DNA of 64,000 nucleotides from Sindora glabra. Its lineage: Eukaryota > Streptophyta > Magnoliopsida > Fabales > Fabaceae. The position numbers and the translations under genes were made by a program. The notes below the pieces were generated by a model. The model made no database searches. It was given only the letters and a program-made list of their open reading frames with translations, and was not told where the DNA came from. Where the stretch lies: positions 36,478,027 through 36,542,026 of the forward strand of contig CM035233.1 in assembly GCA_020226215.1 (NCBI GenBank), written 5' to 3'. Positions 38,800-48,960 of the stretch are shown piece after piece; the first letter of the stretch is position 1, and each line of letters begins with the position of its first letter.

Positions 38800-39180
38800 C
38801 CTCAACGATATCCGCAATCGCTCGCAACACCCGGTTCAACCAAAAAGGAATGCACGATTCCCTCCCGGCATTGCCAGCCGGCAAGGGAAAGCATCAATAA
38901 TTTTCCCCGTAATAAAGCTTCAGGGTCACTTTCGACAGATCAGAGAGATGCATCTGCTCTGGGAGCGTTGTACGCATATACCACTCTTCTCATGCTTCCA
39001 AACGGCAGAGAACACGTACATGTGATGCTGGTTCACTACAGCGACCGGCTCCAATGGGAGCGAACCAATGAAGTCCACCCAAGAGTCCCACTGTGGGTGC
39101 CAATCGCTGTCTTTAATGCTGCATAGAGAAATATATTTGCATATTTTGGTTATAATACTCGTTTTCATTCTGGTAGCCAG
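38800..39180 (-). pseudogene. Fragment of an unidentified host gene
   Basis: A sharp rise in GC over about 380 bases. The minus strand has an 80-codon open frame (38926-39168) containing DSDWHPQWDSWVDFIGSLP and VAVVNQHHMYVFSAVWK. This composition looks like a folded plant protein, unlike the AT-driven frames around it. A pyrimidine-rich stretch ending TTTCTCTATGCAG lies just before the conserved-looking part, so it may be an internal exon behind a splice acceptor. I do not recognise the family. No neighbouring exon is visible, and I treat it as a relic. Confidence 0.35.
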
Positions 39181-40002
39181 GTAAAATATAATTTTTTAAT
39201 ATCTTAAAGTTTAAAAATTATAATTTATAATTTATTTAAATTTGACATCTGAATTTTTTTATATATATACATAGAGAGAGAGAGAGAGAGGGAGACCACC
39301 GAAAGTTCGAGTCTATGACCTTCGATACGTTGTTCAATCCCCTTTAATTTGATATGTGAATAATAACGATTACTTTCTTCTTGCTTGATGAGTAATGGGA
39401 GTCCTCTCCTTTAATTTTTTTTTTCACTGCATTATTATCATACGAATTGTTTTTATTGTATAAATTAATTTTATACTATTATTTACTTCTATTTTATTAC
39501 ATTAATAAGAAATTATGAAAATTTTATATTAAAATTTTTAATTATTATTAAAGAAAAAGAAATTAAGAAATTCAAATCTAGTAGAAACACATGTTATACA
39601 ATTAATTTAATTAAAATTATATCATATATGTTTAGAAAAATAAATAATTAAATAAAATTTGAACCAATATTTTCTCATTGTCACACGATGATTTTCTACT
39701 TATGCATGTTAACAACAATGCTAGTTTCATCGTATACATATGTACTTACATATATACATACATATTCTCACACACACTTAAAAAAAATGTGGACTCTGCC
39801 TGAAATAATTAATGGGGTGAGAAACTCAGGTCAAAAAGCATTTTTGCAAATATAACATTGCAAATACCATTTTGGCTTAATTACTGCACAAAAATACAGA
39901 ACATAAACACCCATTGCAATGTAATCTTATAATTACTAATAATGCACTACACAAACAGACTTAATTTCGAGAAGCTCCGCCTCATTCCTGTGTATCAATC
40001 CC
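39181..40002. other. Spacer downstream of the glycosyltransferase
   Basis: AT-rich and non-coding. It contains a (GA)n run at about 39271-39291. The 3' untranslated region of the glycosyltransferase must lie at its right end, but no canonical AATAAA is present within about 150 bases of the stop, so the polyadenylation site cannot be placed. Confidence 0.6.
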
Positions 40003-41439
40003 CTACAGTGCACATATTTCCCTCTTCTTCTCGCATGTCTCATCAATTAGTGACTCCAACGTGCACCACGATGAACCACCTTCCTCCACCGCCTTCTTTG
40101 CTGCCGCCGCCGTCTCCTCCACTTTCCTCCTTACTTCCTCCCCTTTCTCCTCCTCCATCAACTCCTTCACCATCTTCACCAACCCTTCCTTCTTCACAAA
40201 CCCTCTTACCGAGCCATCACACGTTTCAACTCTCAAACCCACCTTTATCTCCTCCACCACCATCCTCGCATTCAGCGGTTGCTCCGCCATCAATGGCCAC
40301 GCTAGAATCGGCACTCTGGCGGATATGCTCTCCAGCACCGAGTTCCACCCACAGTGACTCAAAAACCCTTTTACACTCTCATGCATTAGAATCTCTCTCT
40401 GATCAACCCACTCCTTCACTACAATTCCTCTGTTTTTCACAACCTCTTCATATCCGTCTGGTAGGACCCACTCTTTCTTCCGAATCACCCACATGAAATT
40501 CGCCATGGATTCCTCCAATCCAGCTGCTAACTCCATAACTTGTTCTGCAGAAACTTCTGCTTGTGAACCAAAGGCGACATAAAGAACTGGAAGCTTCTCT
40601 TCAAGCTTCTGGTCTAGCCACCGAATCCAACTGGGCTTTTCTCGAGCTTCACTGTAACTCTTCAATGGCTGCTCTGCGAGACCAAGTGGGCCCACACACA
40701 GTGACTTGTATGGGGGACAATTTTTGTTCACGTAATCCGTGAAAACCGGTTCAAGTTCGTAGAAAGTGTTAACTATCATACCATAACTCTTGAAAATTGC
40801 ATCACGTGTCTTTACATGAAATTCAAACGATGAACTTGTCGGATCGGGTTTTGTAAGCCATGAGTCGAAATCGTTCTTGCAGATTCGGATATGTGGAAAA
40901 TGATTCAAGGTGATTAACTCGTCGTCCGGTTGGGGTCCATTGAGAATCCCCGACACGAAAGCTTCGATACAGACTGTGGAACAGTAATTGCTCATGCCGG
41001 AGAAACCAAAGCAAGGAATTTCAAATTTGTTGGCGGATTCAAGGGTCCACCATAAGAACTGGTCGGAGACCATGAAGCTGACGCGTGGCAGACTTTCGAG
41101 GACCTGTTCGAAGTGCGGCTGCATGTGCTGGGTGGCCATGGCGAACTTGTAGAAGAGACTCAGCGAGGGGAGTTTATCTGTGCTTTCGATGCCTGTGGGG
41201 ATGTCGGGGATTTTGTCGGGGAACGCGAGGTCGATGATGGAGACGGCAGTGTCGGAGAGAGTTTGGGATATGAATGGGTGGTTGGCAGCGGTGGTGATGA
41301 CAGTGATGGAGATCTGGCGGCGGAGGAGGAGGCGGGCGAAATGGAGGAGTGGGATGGTGTGGCCTTTGGACATAAATGGAAACAGGACCACGTGGGGTGG
41401 CGATGAATGACCGTCAACATTACCCGCCACTGAACTCAT
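40003..41439 (-). CDS. UDP-glycosyltransferase, UGT90A-like
   Basis: A family-1 plant glycosyltransferase, 478 residues and intronless, of normal family length. Such enzymes move sugar from a UDP-sugar, usually UDP-glucose, onto small molecules such as flavonoids, hormones or other phenolics in the cytosol. The acceptor cannot be told from sequence. The N-terminal half binds the acceptor: PFMSKGHTIP carries the catalytic His27 and FMVSDQFLWW the partner Asp126. The C-terminal half holds the 44-residue PSPG box (344-387), from WVDQ through HCGWNS (362-367) to WPLMAEQ. The final Gln387 usually goes with UDP-glucose. LYVAFGSQAE (287-296) is the usual linker-side block. Similarity to the UGT90A group, for example PHVVLFPF and SFMVSDQFLWW, is from memory of the family. 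The first ATG is used because the next Met (23) lies inside the core motif, and A stands at -3. Residue 375 is Arg where many plant UGTs have Gly. No frameshift or stop is seen. Confidence 0.95.
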   Translation of the reverse strand: MSSVAGNVDGHSSPPHVVLFPFMSKGHTIPLLHFARLLLRRQISITVITTAANHPFISQTLSDTAVSIIDLAFPDKIPDIPTGIESTDKLPSLSLFYKFAMATQHMQPHFEQVLESLPRVSFMVSDQFLWWTLESANKFEIPCFGFSGMSNYCSTVCIEAFVSGILNGPQPDDELITLNHFPHIRICKNDFDSWLTKPDPTSSSFEFHVKTRDAIFKSYGMIVNTFYELEPVFTDYVNKNCPPYKSLCVGPLGLAEQPLKSYSEAREKPSWIRWLDQKLEEKLPVLYVAFGSQAEVSAEQVMELAAGLEESMANFMWVIRKKEWVLPDGYEEVVKNRGIVVKEWVDQREILMHESVKGFLSHCGWNSVLESISARVPILAWPLMAEQPLNARMVVEEIKVGLRVETCDGSVRGFVKKEGLVKMVKELMEEEKGEEVRRKVEETAAAAKKAVEEGGSSWCTLESLIDETCEKKREICAL

Positions 41440-41563
41440 ACTTTCAGTTAATTTGCAGCCATGAGTAGCTATGAATTATTGCAATGCCGAAGGAAAGAAT
41501 CTATAGATGAATGAATTGTGGAACATATTGCACATCTTTTCTCCATGTATCGGATTGTCTGTC

Positions 41564-41578
41564 TATATATATATATAT
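41564..41578 (-). promoter_or_regulatory. Probable TATA region of the glycosyltransferase gene
   Basis: An uninterrupted TATATATATATATAT run lies about 125 bases upstream of the start codon. It would give a leader of roughly 90-100 bases. AT runs are common in this window, so position is the main support. Confidence 0.45.
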
Positions 41579-42553
41579 TAGGTCTAGGATTTAAAAAATA
41601 ATGCACAATCGTAATATTATATTTTCAAAACAGACTATTTTTAAAATAGATTGTATCCGTAATTTTTCATAATTTTAAATTATTATGATTATATTTTTTT
41701 GTAATCATCTACATCGCGATACCACTGTAACCATTATTGCAACTCCAATTGCAACCGCAATTACGATCGTAATTCCGTAAAAAGGTACAGTATGTTTAAT
41801 ATCACATGTAATTATTGATCGAGAAAAACAGCATCCATTATTTACTTGCAGTGAAATGTTTCTGGTTCTACTTTAAGATTGACATCTCAGTATGATGCAG
41901 GGAATATACCTTAATAGATACGAAAGTTTATGATGTGATTATTTGAGTTGTCAAAGCAGAATAATATTAATTTTTTTAAAAAAACATTTATAATTTATAT
42001 ATTATATCTTATGATTAAAAAATAATGATTGTTATGATAGTGAGGAAAAATAATTTCTCCTCTTTCAAATGGAAGATGATATTTTTCACTACTCTTTATA
42101 TTTAACATCTAGAAAATAATTTAGAAAAATAAAATATTTTATATTTTAATATTATTATAATTATAAACGCAAACAAAACTACATTCTCACAAAAAATATA
42201 ATCCCTCAAAACACTCAGTATACTGGAAATATTTTTTCTAGTCTTTAACTATTATATTATTATTATTTTGTTAATTACTTAGACGTGTAAAATGACTAAA
42301 ATTCCTTCATTTTGTACTCACAAATAAGAGATTTTCACTTTAGAAGATGTTTCGACGAGACAAACGGGACACTGGGTCATAAATAAGAGGAATTGCAAGA
42401 AATTACCTGCACGCGTTGTGATAAACTATAATGTTGAAAGGTTGTTTGATTTCCCAAGGAATTGCTAACATCCTTTCCTCTTGCTCGTACCATGATGACG
42501 GTGAACCAGGGGGAAAATTTATGTATAAATTATATAAAATTGTTAATTACATG

Positions 42554-42556
<3 letters not shown>

Positions 42557-42610
<54 letters not shown>
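42557..42610. repeat. (AT)27 microsatellite
   Basis: 54 bases of perfect AT repeat. It creates an artificial Tyr-Ile repeat in a short plus-strand frame. Confidence 0.97.
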
Positions 42611-42615
<5 letters not shown>

Positions 42616-43047
42616 ACAAAAATGTTCTTATTTGATTATTTCCTGTATCAGTTTGTAACTAATTTCAAACGATACATAATTTATTTATTTTTTAGACGAA
42701 AAATGAGTGATAAAATTACAAAAGTTATATGTACATTAATTCAATGTCCTAGGTTAGTAAGAAAGACAAAAATTTTTAAAAAATTATGAAATATCATTTA
42801 AGCTAAAAATTTTCAGTCTCAAACAGTACCAAATTGATTTCTGATAATAAATAATATGTACGGAAATTTTTTTGATTGAGCACAATCTCAATACAACATA
42901 TTTAAATATAATCAATGAAAGAATGATAAATAATATAAAATAGAATCTATAATGTACAAATCATCTAACCCGTAGGACCTCCAATGTTTAAAAGTTCCGT
43001 GAACCAGATAATTTAATTGTATTATAAATCTCACAAAAATAAGTGGT

Positions 43048-43089
43048 TTTTTTGGGTAATAAAATAAGTGGTTTGTGTTACCCAAAAAA
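43048..43089. repeat. Small hairpin with repeated AATAAGTGGTTT
   Basis: TTTTTTGGGTAA and TTACCCAAAAAA form a 12-bp perfect stem around an 18-base loop. The phrase ATAAGTGGTTT occurs three times in and beside it (near 43039, 43063 and 43092). Confidence 0.75.
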
Positions 43090-43579
43090 AAATAAGTGGT
43101 TTATATATTATGAATGTCATTTTACGTCATTTACCACTCTCGTTAGTTATGTTCAAATATCATGTGCCGGGTGGTCAAAATTCGGTGGGCGCACATGTGG
43201 GCAAGTGGGCCGGTATAATGCAAGAAGCGTCTAGTTTCGTTTCGTTGTTTATTTTTATTTATTTTTTAACATGTAGTCTTGTCGTTTTTCTGTTTTTTTT
43301 TTTTTTAGAAAAAGGAAGTAAGTCTTGTCGTTTTTAATAGCACGCCAAAGAGACCTGAAAACCATTCAATGTAGTACGACTCTGATGGGAAATCGCTCCG
43401 TGCCCATGTATAAGGAATCAGTTAACTTCGGATTCTTTAGAGTTGTGGAATTTTACACAGTACACATTTGCACCGGAGTCTGGAGAGATCTGCTAATTAG
43501 GTGCCTACTGTTCCTGAAAAGGCTTAAATGCAACTGTAACTCTTCACGTAATTGTCCTCCGACCTTCAAATGTGAACTA

Positions 43580-43751
43580 ATGGCCTGTTTGCTGAGGGGA
43601 GAAAAGGAGTAGGTGAAATATGGGATGCAAATTAAAATTTTTTTTGTTTGGATAAGTGGTGAAATAAAAAAAGGGTGTAATTGAAAGTAAAAAATTGTGT
43701 GGGTCCTAACGGTAAAAATTCCCTCCCAAGAAATGAGGGGTAAATCAACTG
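43580..43751. repeat. Flanking copy of the foldback spacer sequence
   Basis: The roughly 170 bases before the left arm match the element's spacer in direct orientation. Shared blocks include TGGCCTGTTTG, GTTTGGATAAGTGGTGAAAT or its close variant, GGTGTAATTGAAAGT, TGTGGGTCCTA and AAATGAGGGGTAAA. It lacks the C-run found in the spacer copy. Confidence 0.85.
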
Positions 43752-44700
43752 AATGGTTTGTTTGGATTTAGATAAAAATAAAAGTAAAAGGAAATGGAAG
43801 GGGCGAAATAGAAATGGGAGTAATTTTTTTTTTGTTATTTGAAATGAGTTAAAATGGGAGGGGTGAAAATAAGAGAAATTAATTTTTTTTTATTTGAAAT
43901 AGGTGAAAATAAAAAGGGATGAAAATGGAATTGAATAAAATTATTATAATATCCTTATAATATATTATTAATTTTTGTAATAATATTAATTCAACAAATT
44001 CAATTAAAAGATTTATAATACATTTAATTTGTTTAGATATCCGTGTTTCTTATTAATTTTTTCCTTTGCTCACGAAAATACATCACTTTGTTGTAAGGGA
44101 AATACATTAACATCCTGGGAAAAAAATGTACATTAATATTGAAAAAGAATGTATAGAGCAAAAGAAAGAATAACTTTTTTAGGAGCGAAGCAGTGGCAAG
44201 TGGTAGAAACGTAGGAGGCTATTATTATTGTTTGTTTGAACTTTGATGGAAAAAAATATATTATTGATATAGTAATATATTAATATATTACTAAATTTAA
44301 TTATAAATTGAGTTTATATTTTAAAAAGTTAAATCTTATACTATAATATGTAAATGATTAATTTTAATAATACATTGGTATATTATTGTATCAATGATAT
44401 ATTATAATTATCTTTTTGCTTATCAATAATATATTATAATTATTATTTTTTTGGATTAGAATCATAAAGCTAATAATATATATAATATAAGTGCAGACTA
44501 AAACGCAGCATCATATAATATATTAGTAGTTTGAAATTATTAGCTTTTATTTACTTTATATAATATTATATAAAGTAATAAATTTAAATGCTTAAATATA
44601 TTAGTGCACTAATATAAAAATACATGGCAAAGGGACACCGCAGGGAAAACGAGAGAGAACAGAGGAGCCCCTGGGGAAAAAATAAAAATGGCAAAGCTTC

Positions 44701-44893
44701 TGGCCTGTTTGGAACAGGTGTAAGGTGGAAGGGGAGGAAAGGAGTACGTGAAATGTGGGGTGCAAATTGGATTTTCCCCTATTTGGATAAGTGGTGAAAT
44801 AAGAGGGGTGTAATTGAAAGTGAAAAACTATGTGGGTCCTAGCAGTAAAAATCCCCCCCCCCCCCGGCGCAAGAAATGAGGGGTAAACCAAGT
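44701..44893. repeat. Spacer of the foldback element
   Basis: A diverged direct copy of 43580-43751. Its first part (TGGCCTGTTTGGAACAGGTG, then GTGGAAGGGGAGGAAAGGAG) also resembles the outer tips of the element's own arms, so the spacer seems to be a distant relative of the arm ends. A run of 13 C lies at 44853-44865. A 114-codon minus-strand frame spanning it is an accident of the repeat. Confidence 0.8.
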
Positions 44894-45488
44894 GAAGCTC
44901 TGCCATTTTTATTTTTTCCCCGGGTGCCCCACTGTTCTCTCCCATTTTTCCTACGGTGTCCCTCTACCATGCATTTTTATATTAGTGCACTAATATATTT
45001 AAGCATTTAAATCTATTGATTTATATAATATTATATAAATTAAATAAAAGCTAATAATTTCAAACTACTAATATATTATATGATGCTATGTTTTAGTCTG
45101 CACTTATATTATATATATTATTAGCTTTATGATTCTAATCCAAAAAAATATAATTATAATAGATTATTGATAAGCAAAATGATAATTATAATATATCATT
45201 AATACAATAATATACCAATGCATAATCAAAATTAATCACTTACATATTATAGTATAAGATTTAACTTTTTAAAATATAGACTCAATTTATAATTAAATTT
45301 AGTAATATATTAATATATTACTACATCAATAATATAATTTTTTCCATCAAAGTTCAAACAAACAATAATAAAAGCCCCTTGCATTACTGCCACTTGCCAC
45401 TGCTTCACTCCTAAAGAATTTATTCTTGCTTTTGCTCTATACATTCTTTTTCAATATTAATGTACACATTTTTTCCCTAGATGTTAAT

Positions 45489-45552
45489 GTATTTCCCTTA
45501 CAACGAAGTGATGTATTTTCGTATTTCCCTTACAACGAAGTGATGTATTTTC
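45489..45552. repeat. Perfect 32-bp tandem duplication in the right foldback arm
   Basis: The unit starts GTATTTCCCTTACAACGAAG and is present at 45489-45520 and again at 45521-45552. The matching part of the left arm (about 44075-44110) has one copy, so the duplication happened after the arms formed. Confidence 0.93.
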
Positions 45553-45867
45553 GTGAGTGAAGGAAAAAATTAATAAGAAACATGGATATCTAAACAAATT
45601 AAGTGTATTATATTGAGTTTATTGAATTAATATTATTACAAAAACCAATAACATATATAAAGGTATTATAGTAATTTTACTCAATTCCATTTCCACTTCC
45701 TTTCATTTTCACTCATTCCAAACAAAAAAAAATTAATTTCACTTTTATTTCCACCCCTTCCTATTTTCACTTATTCCAAACAATTTAAGAAAAATTACTC
45801 CTCTTTTTATTTTCTTTCACCTCCATTTCCTCCCCCTCCATTTTCACCTAAATCCAAACAAACCATT

Positions 45868-47490
45868 TTGTTTTAGAGATAGAAACAAATTGAATTTGAT
45901 TAAATTTAACTCAAAATTCAAATCCATTAACAATTTTTTATTTTAAATTTATTAAATATTTATATTCAATAAATTTTAATAAAATTTTATTAAATAATTT
46001 AAAATAAATTTATTTGAATCCACTAATACAAATATAATTTAAAATTTTTAATAAAAATAAAAATTCTTCTTTTATACTAATTATACTTGATAATTATGAA
46101 TTATATTTATTTTCTCATTTATATTTATATTTATTTTTATTCATTCATACTATCCATATTAACTTTAGGATAGATAGAAGTTGTATCATTTCCATTGATA
46201 ATAGTTATATTTGACAATTATAAATTATATTCATTTTCTTATTTATATCCATTTTATTTTAACCTATTTATATTATTCATAATAGCTTTAGAGTAAATGT
46301 GGATTATATTAGGTTAACTAATAAGTAATTATTTATCTATTATATTATAATTAGATATTTCTACATTATATAAATTAATATTATAAAATACAATAATATA
46401 ATTTAAAAATATCCTTATAATATAATGTAAATTTAAATATTATTACAATATTTTTATATATATGATAATATTAATTTTTATATAATAATATGTCAATAAT
46501 AAAATATGTTATTCAAATAAGTTTAATGTAATACCTAAAAGAGATTCAAGGCCTATTAAATATTTGTAAGAGATAGACTTATATATTGTACAAATTAATA
46601 TTAATGGGTACCCAAAAAGAATTTAAGATCTATTAGATATTTAATAGATAAACTCAAACCCGAATCATTAAGCAGTGAGTCTAATTCGGATAAGATCTAT
46701 TAGGTAAATATTCATCGATTTGATTTGGGTAAGTTCTATTAAATAAGACCCATTACACATAAGTATTTTTTGTCATCTCTATTAGGCCCACCGTGGCACC
46801 ATATGTGGTAAGGATCGAAACTCTAACTTTATACATTAGTACAAATTATTTTTAAAGGCTTAAATTGCTAAGGGAAGGGTCGTGAATGATTTTTATAATT
46901 TCTTTACTATACTCTTTCATGCAACAAGCCGTTATATTTGAAGAATGGGCATAATACATATCCATTTTATGTTGTGCATATATTTAACATTTAGAATGGA
47001 AACAACAAAACAAAAACTAAATCAAAACTAAATCAAATTTTTGACTTTTTAATTTAAGAAATATTGTTATTACGTTGATTACCTCTAATAGCCTAAATTA
47101 TTAGGAAAAGACCCATGATTGATTTTATTATTATTCTAATAAAATCTTATTTATGATATCATACACCTATGCTCAAAGGAGAAGTTACTGCATTTTAATA
47201 TGAGTGTGTATTAATTTTTTTAAAAATCTTATATACAATTATGATTTTATTTGTTTTATGAGAAAATATTTTTTAAAAAAAAAATTATTTTTAACTTACT
47301 ATGTTTGATACATGTATCAAAACAAATTGGCTTTAACGAGTTGATACAAGATTGATATAATTTTATCTAATTTAAAGTTGTTATTGGTACCAAAAATAAT
47401 AACGTCAAACAAGGGAGTAGTAAATATTAGTCCATTAATCTAATTTTGTTGATCTAATAGGTTAACCTACTAGATTAGGCCATTAGTAAG
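45868..47490. other. Unassigned AT-rich sequence
   Basis: No gene is recognised. The stretch at about 46540-46800 has GGGTACCC- and GATCTATTAG-like short repeats that suggest an old small DNA transposon, but no inverted termini could be matched. Confidence 0.5.
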
Positions 47491-47496
47491 ATAATA

Positions 47497-47679
47497 TATA
47501 ATAAATAATAAATGATTAATTGTCTAATATGTTAATGTGTGTATATATATATATATATGACAATTATTATTTTAGCTATCACTTAGTAGTACTTGATGTT
47601 ACTTTAAGGACTGTACTCTTTGTTATATCTAATATTTGAACGCAAGATCTAGTATGTGTATAATAAATAATAAATGATG

Positions 47680-47726
<47 letters not shown>

Positions 47727-47780
47727 CAATTATTATTTTAGCTATTACCTAGTAGTACCTAATATTAATTTAAGGATTTT
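47497..47780. repeat. Imperfect tandem duplication of about 162-166 bp around AT microsatellites
   Basis: Both copies share TATAATAAATAATAAATGAT (from 47497 and 47659), then an AT run, then GACAATTATTATTTTAGCTA (from 47559 and 47725) and a TAGTAGTAC block. The AT run is 17 bases in the first copy (47542-47558) and 40 bases in the second (47685-47724). Confidence 0.85.
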
Positions 47781-48659
47781 ACTTCTCATTTTGTCCAAGG
47801 TTTAAACTTAGGATCTTACATTTTTGTATTAAGTGAATTGTCACTCCCATTATTGCTAAAAAAATTATTACTTTAATATATTAAAATTATATTCTAATTG
47901 TCATATCCCTTCTAAATTCTAAAATTCTATGTTAGGGATAAAGCAATTAATTAATTAATCATATTGACAAAAATTGGATGAAATTTTATAAGAAATGAAT
48001 GACTTATTGTAAGGTAATGTCAGGTGAAATATTAGGTAAAAGAGAAATATTGACAAGTTGTAACCTCCTTTCAAGGCAAAGTCTATTGCTAATTTATAAA
48101 ATTTTAAAAATTATTAGCTCCATTATTTGAAATCCTTCACTAATTTTATCATTAATCTAGGAAAATATTGACAATTTGTAAGCCCTTTTCAAGGCAACAT
48201 GTACAATAAACACCCATGCATAAATGTAATTCAACTATAATAACAATAGATTGAATTGAAAAACTTTCAATATTGAATATCAATTGTCTTGTCATTTAAT
48301 GTAAAAATTTTAATATAAAGTAATGGAACCTATATACAAACCAATAATTGAATCCAATATTTCTAACAAATGACTAAAATCTTAAACCTTACATTAGTAA
48401 TAGTTATTGTTCCCTTCATGCTTTTTAATATGCTCTTCTTCATGATAAGTTAGTGACTCATCATTCAAAGATAACTCTTAGATACCCAACTTTTAGAAAT
48501 ATCTTGCCAAATTATTGATCATGTTGCTTAACTTAGGTTAGTTGAAAACTTAGTAACTTATAACAAATGAAAATAGTAATTAGTTAGTATTATTTGCATT
48601 AATTATGTAGGGTATATATATTAAAAATCCTAATCTATATATACTAAAAATAACCTAAT

Positions 48660-48960
48660 CTAGGATAAGGAGTCTATGTTGTCATATTGAATTTCTTCTT
48701 CACTTTCATCAGTTTTTTCTCTATTGTCTTCCTTTTCTTTAATATCTTCACCTTCATTATCCTTTTGAGTAGCTTCTTCATTATTAAGCTCATATAAGTT
48801 ATCACATATGATTTGTTTAATGAAGCCAACTTCTCCAAGAGATCCTAAGTCATCCCTTAGTGAATAAATCTTTTCATTTTTAATGTTTGTTAGCAATTGG
48901 TTATGTTGCTCATCATTTTGAAAGGTAACTATGGTATCATTTATTGATAAAGCATCAACA
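48660..48960 (-). pseudogene. Acidic C-terminal tail of the TNP2 relic
   Basis: A 78-codon frame (48660-48896) follows the DUF4216-like part in the same direction. It ends in a strongly acidic, Glu/Asp/Lys-rich stretch with KEKEDNREKTDESEEE. CACTA TNP2-type proteins often end in such tails, so I read it as the transposase C-terminus. No domain is recognised. Confidence 0.45.

Larger units (their letters stand above)
41580..43579. other. Intergenic sequence left of the foldback element
   Basis: No intact gene. It holds an (AT)27 microsatellite, a small hairpin at 43048-43089, and GC-richer patches near 42400-42520 and 43150-43580 with frames of up to 95 codons. I could not connect these to any protein family. 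The patches may be gene scraps or upstream regulatory sequence. Confidence 0.5.
43752..45867. mobile_element. Large foldback element with arms of about 950 bp
   Basis: The left arm (43752-44700) and right arm (44894-45867) are reverse complements over almost their whole length. The outer ends read AATGGTTTGTTTGGATTTAG and its complement. The inner ends read AATGGCAAAGCTTC and GAAGCTCTGCCATT. The 193-base spacer differs. The arms are AT-rich but start and finish with G-rich purine blocks that repeat TTTGGA...GTGAAA. No transposase is encoded, so it would be non-autonomous. Very long inverted arms suit foldback or MULE-like elements, but I found no clear target duplication and cannot fix the superfamily. 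It would make a long hairpin RNA if transcribed. Confidence 0.85.

Noticed and set aside
39942..41410. Several long open frames on the plus strand opposite the glycosyltransferase (up to 184 codons, Pro/Ser-rich), and other minus frames inside it
   Set aside because: They are antisense or out-of-frame shadows of a well-supported gene. Their low-complexity composition mirrors its codon use.
42431..42658. 75-codon frame with a Tyr-Ile repeat
   Set aside because: Half of it is translation of the (AT)27 microsatellite.
44601..44945. 114-codon minus-strand frame
   Set aside because: It spans the foldback spacer and inner arm ends, reads through a C13 run and resembles no protein. It is an accident of the repeat.
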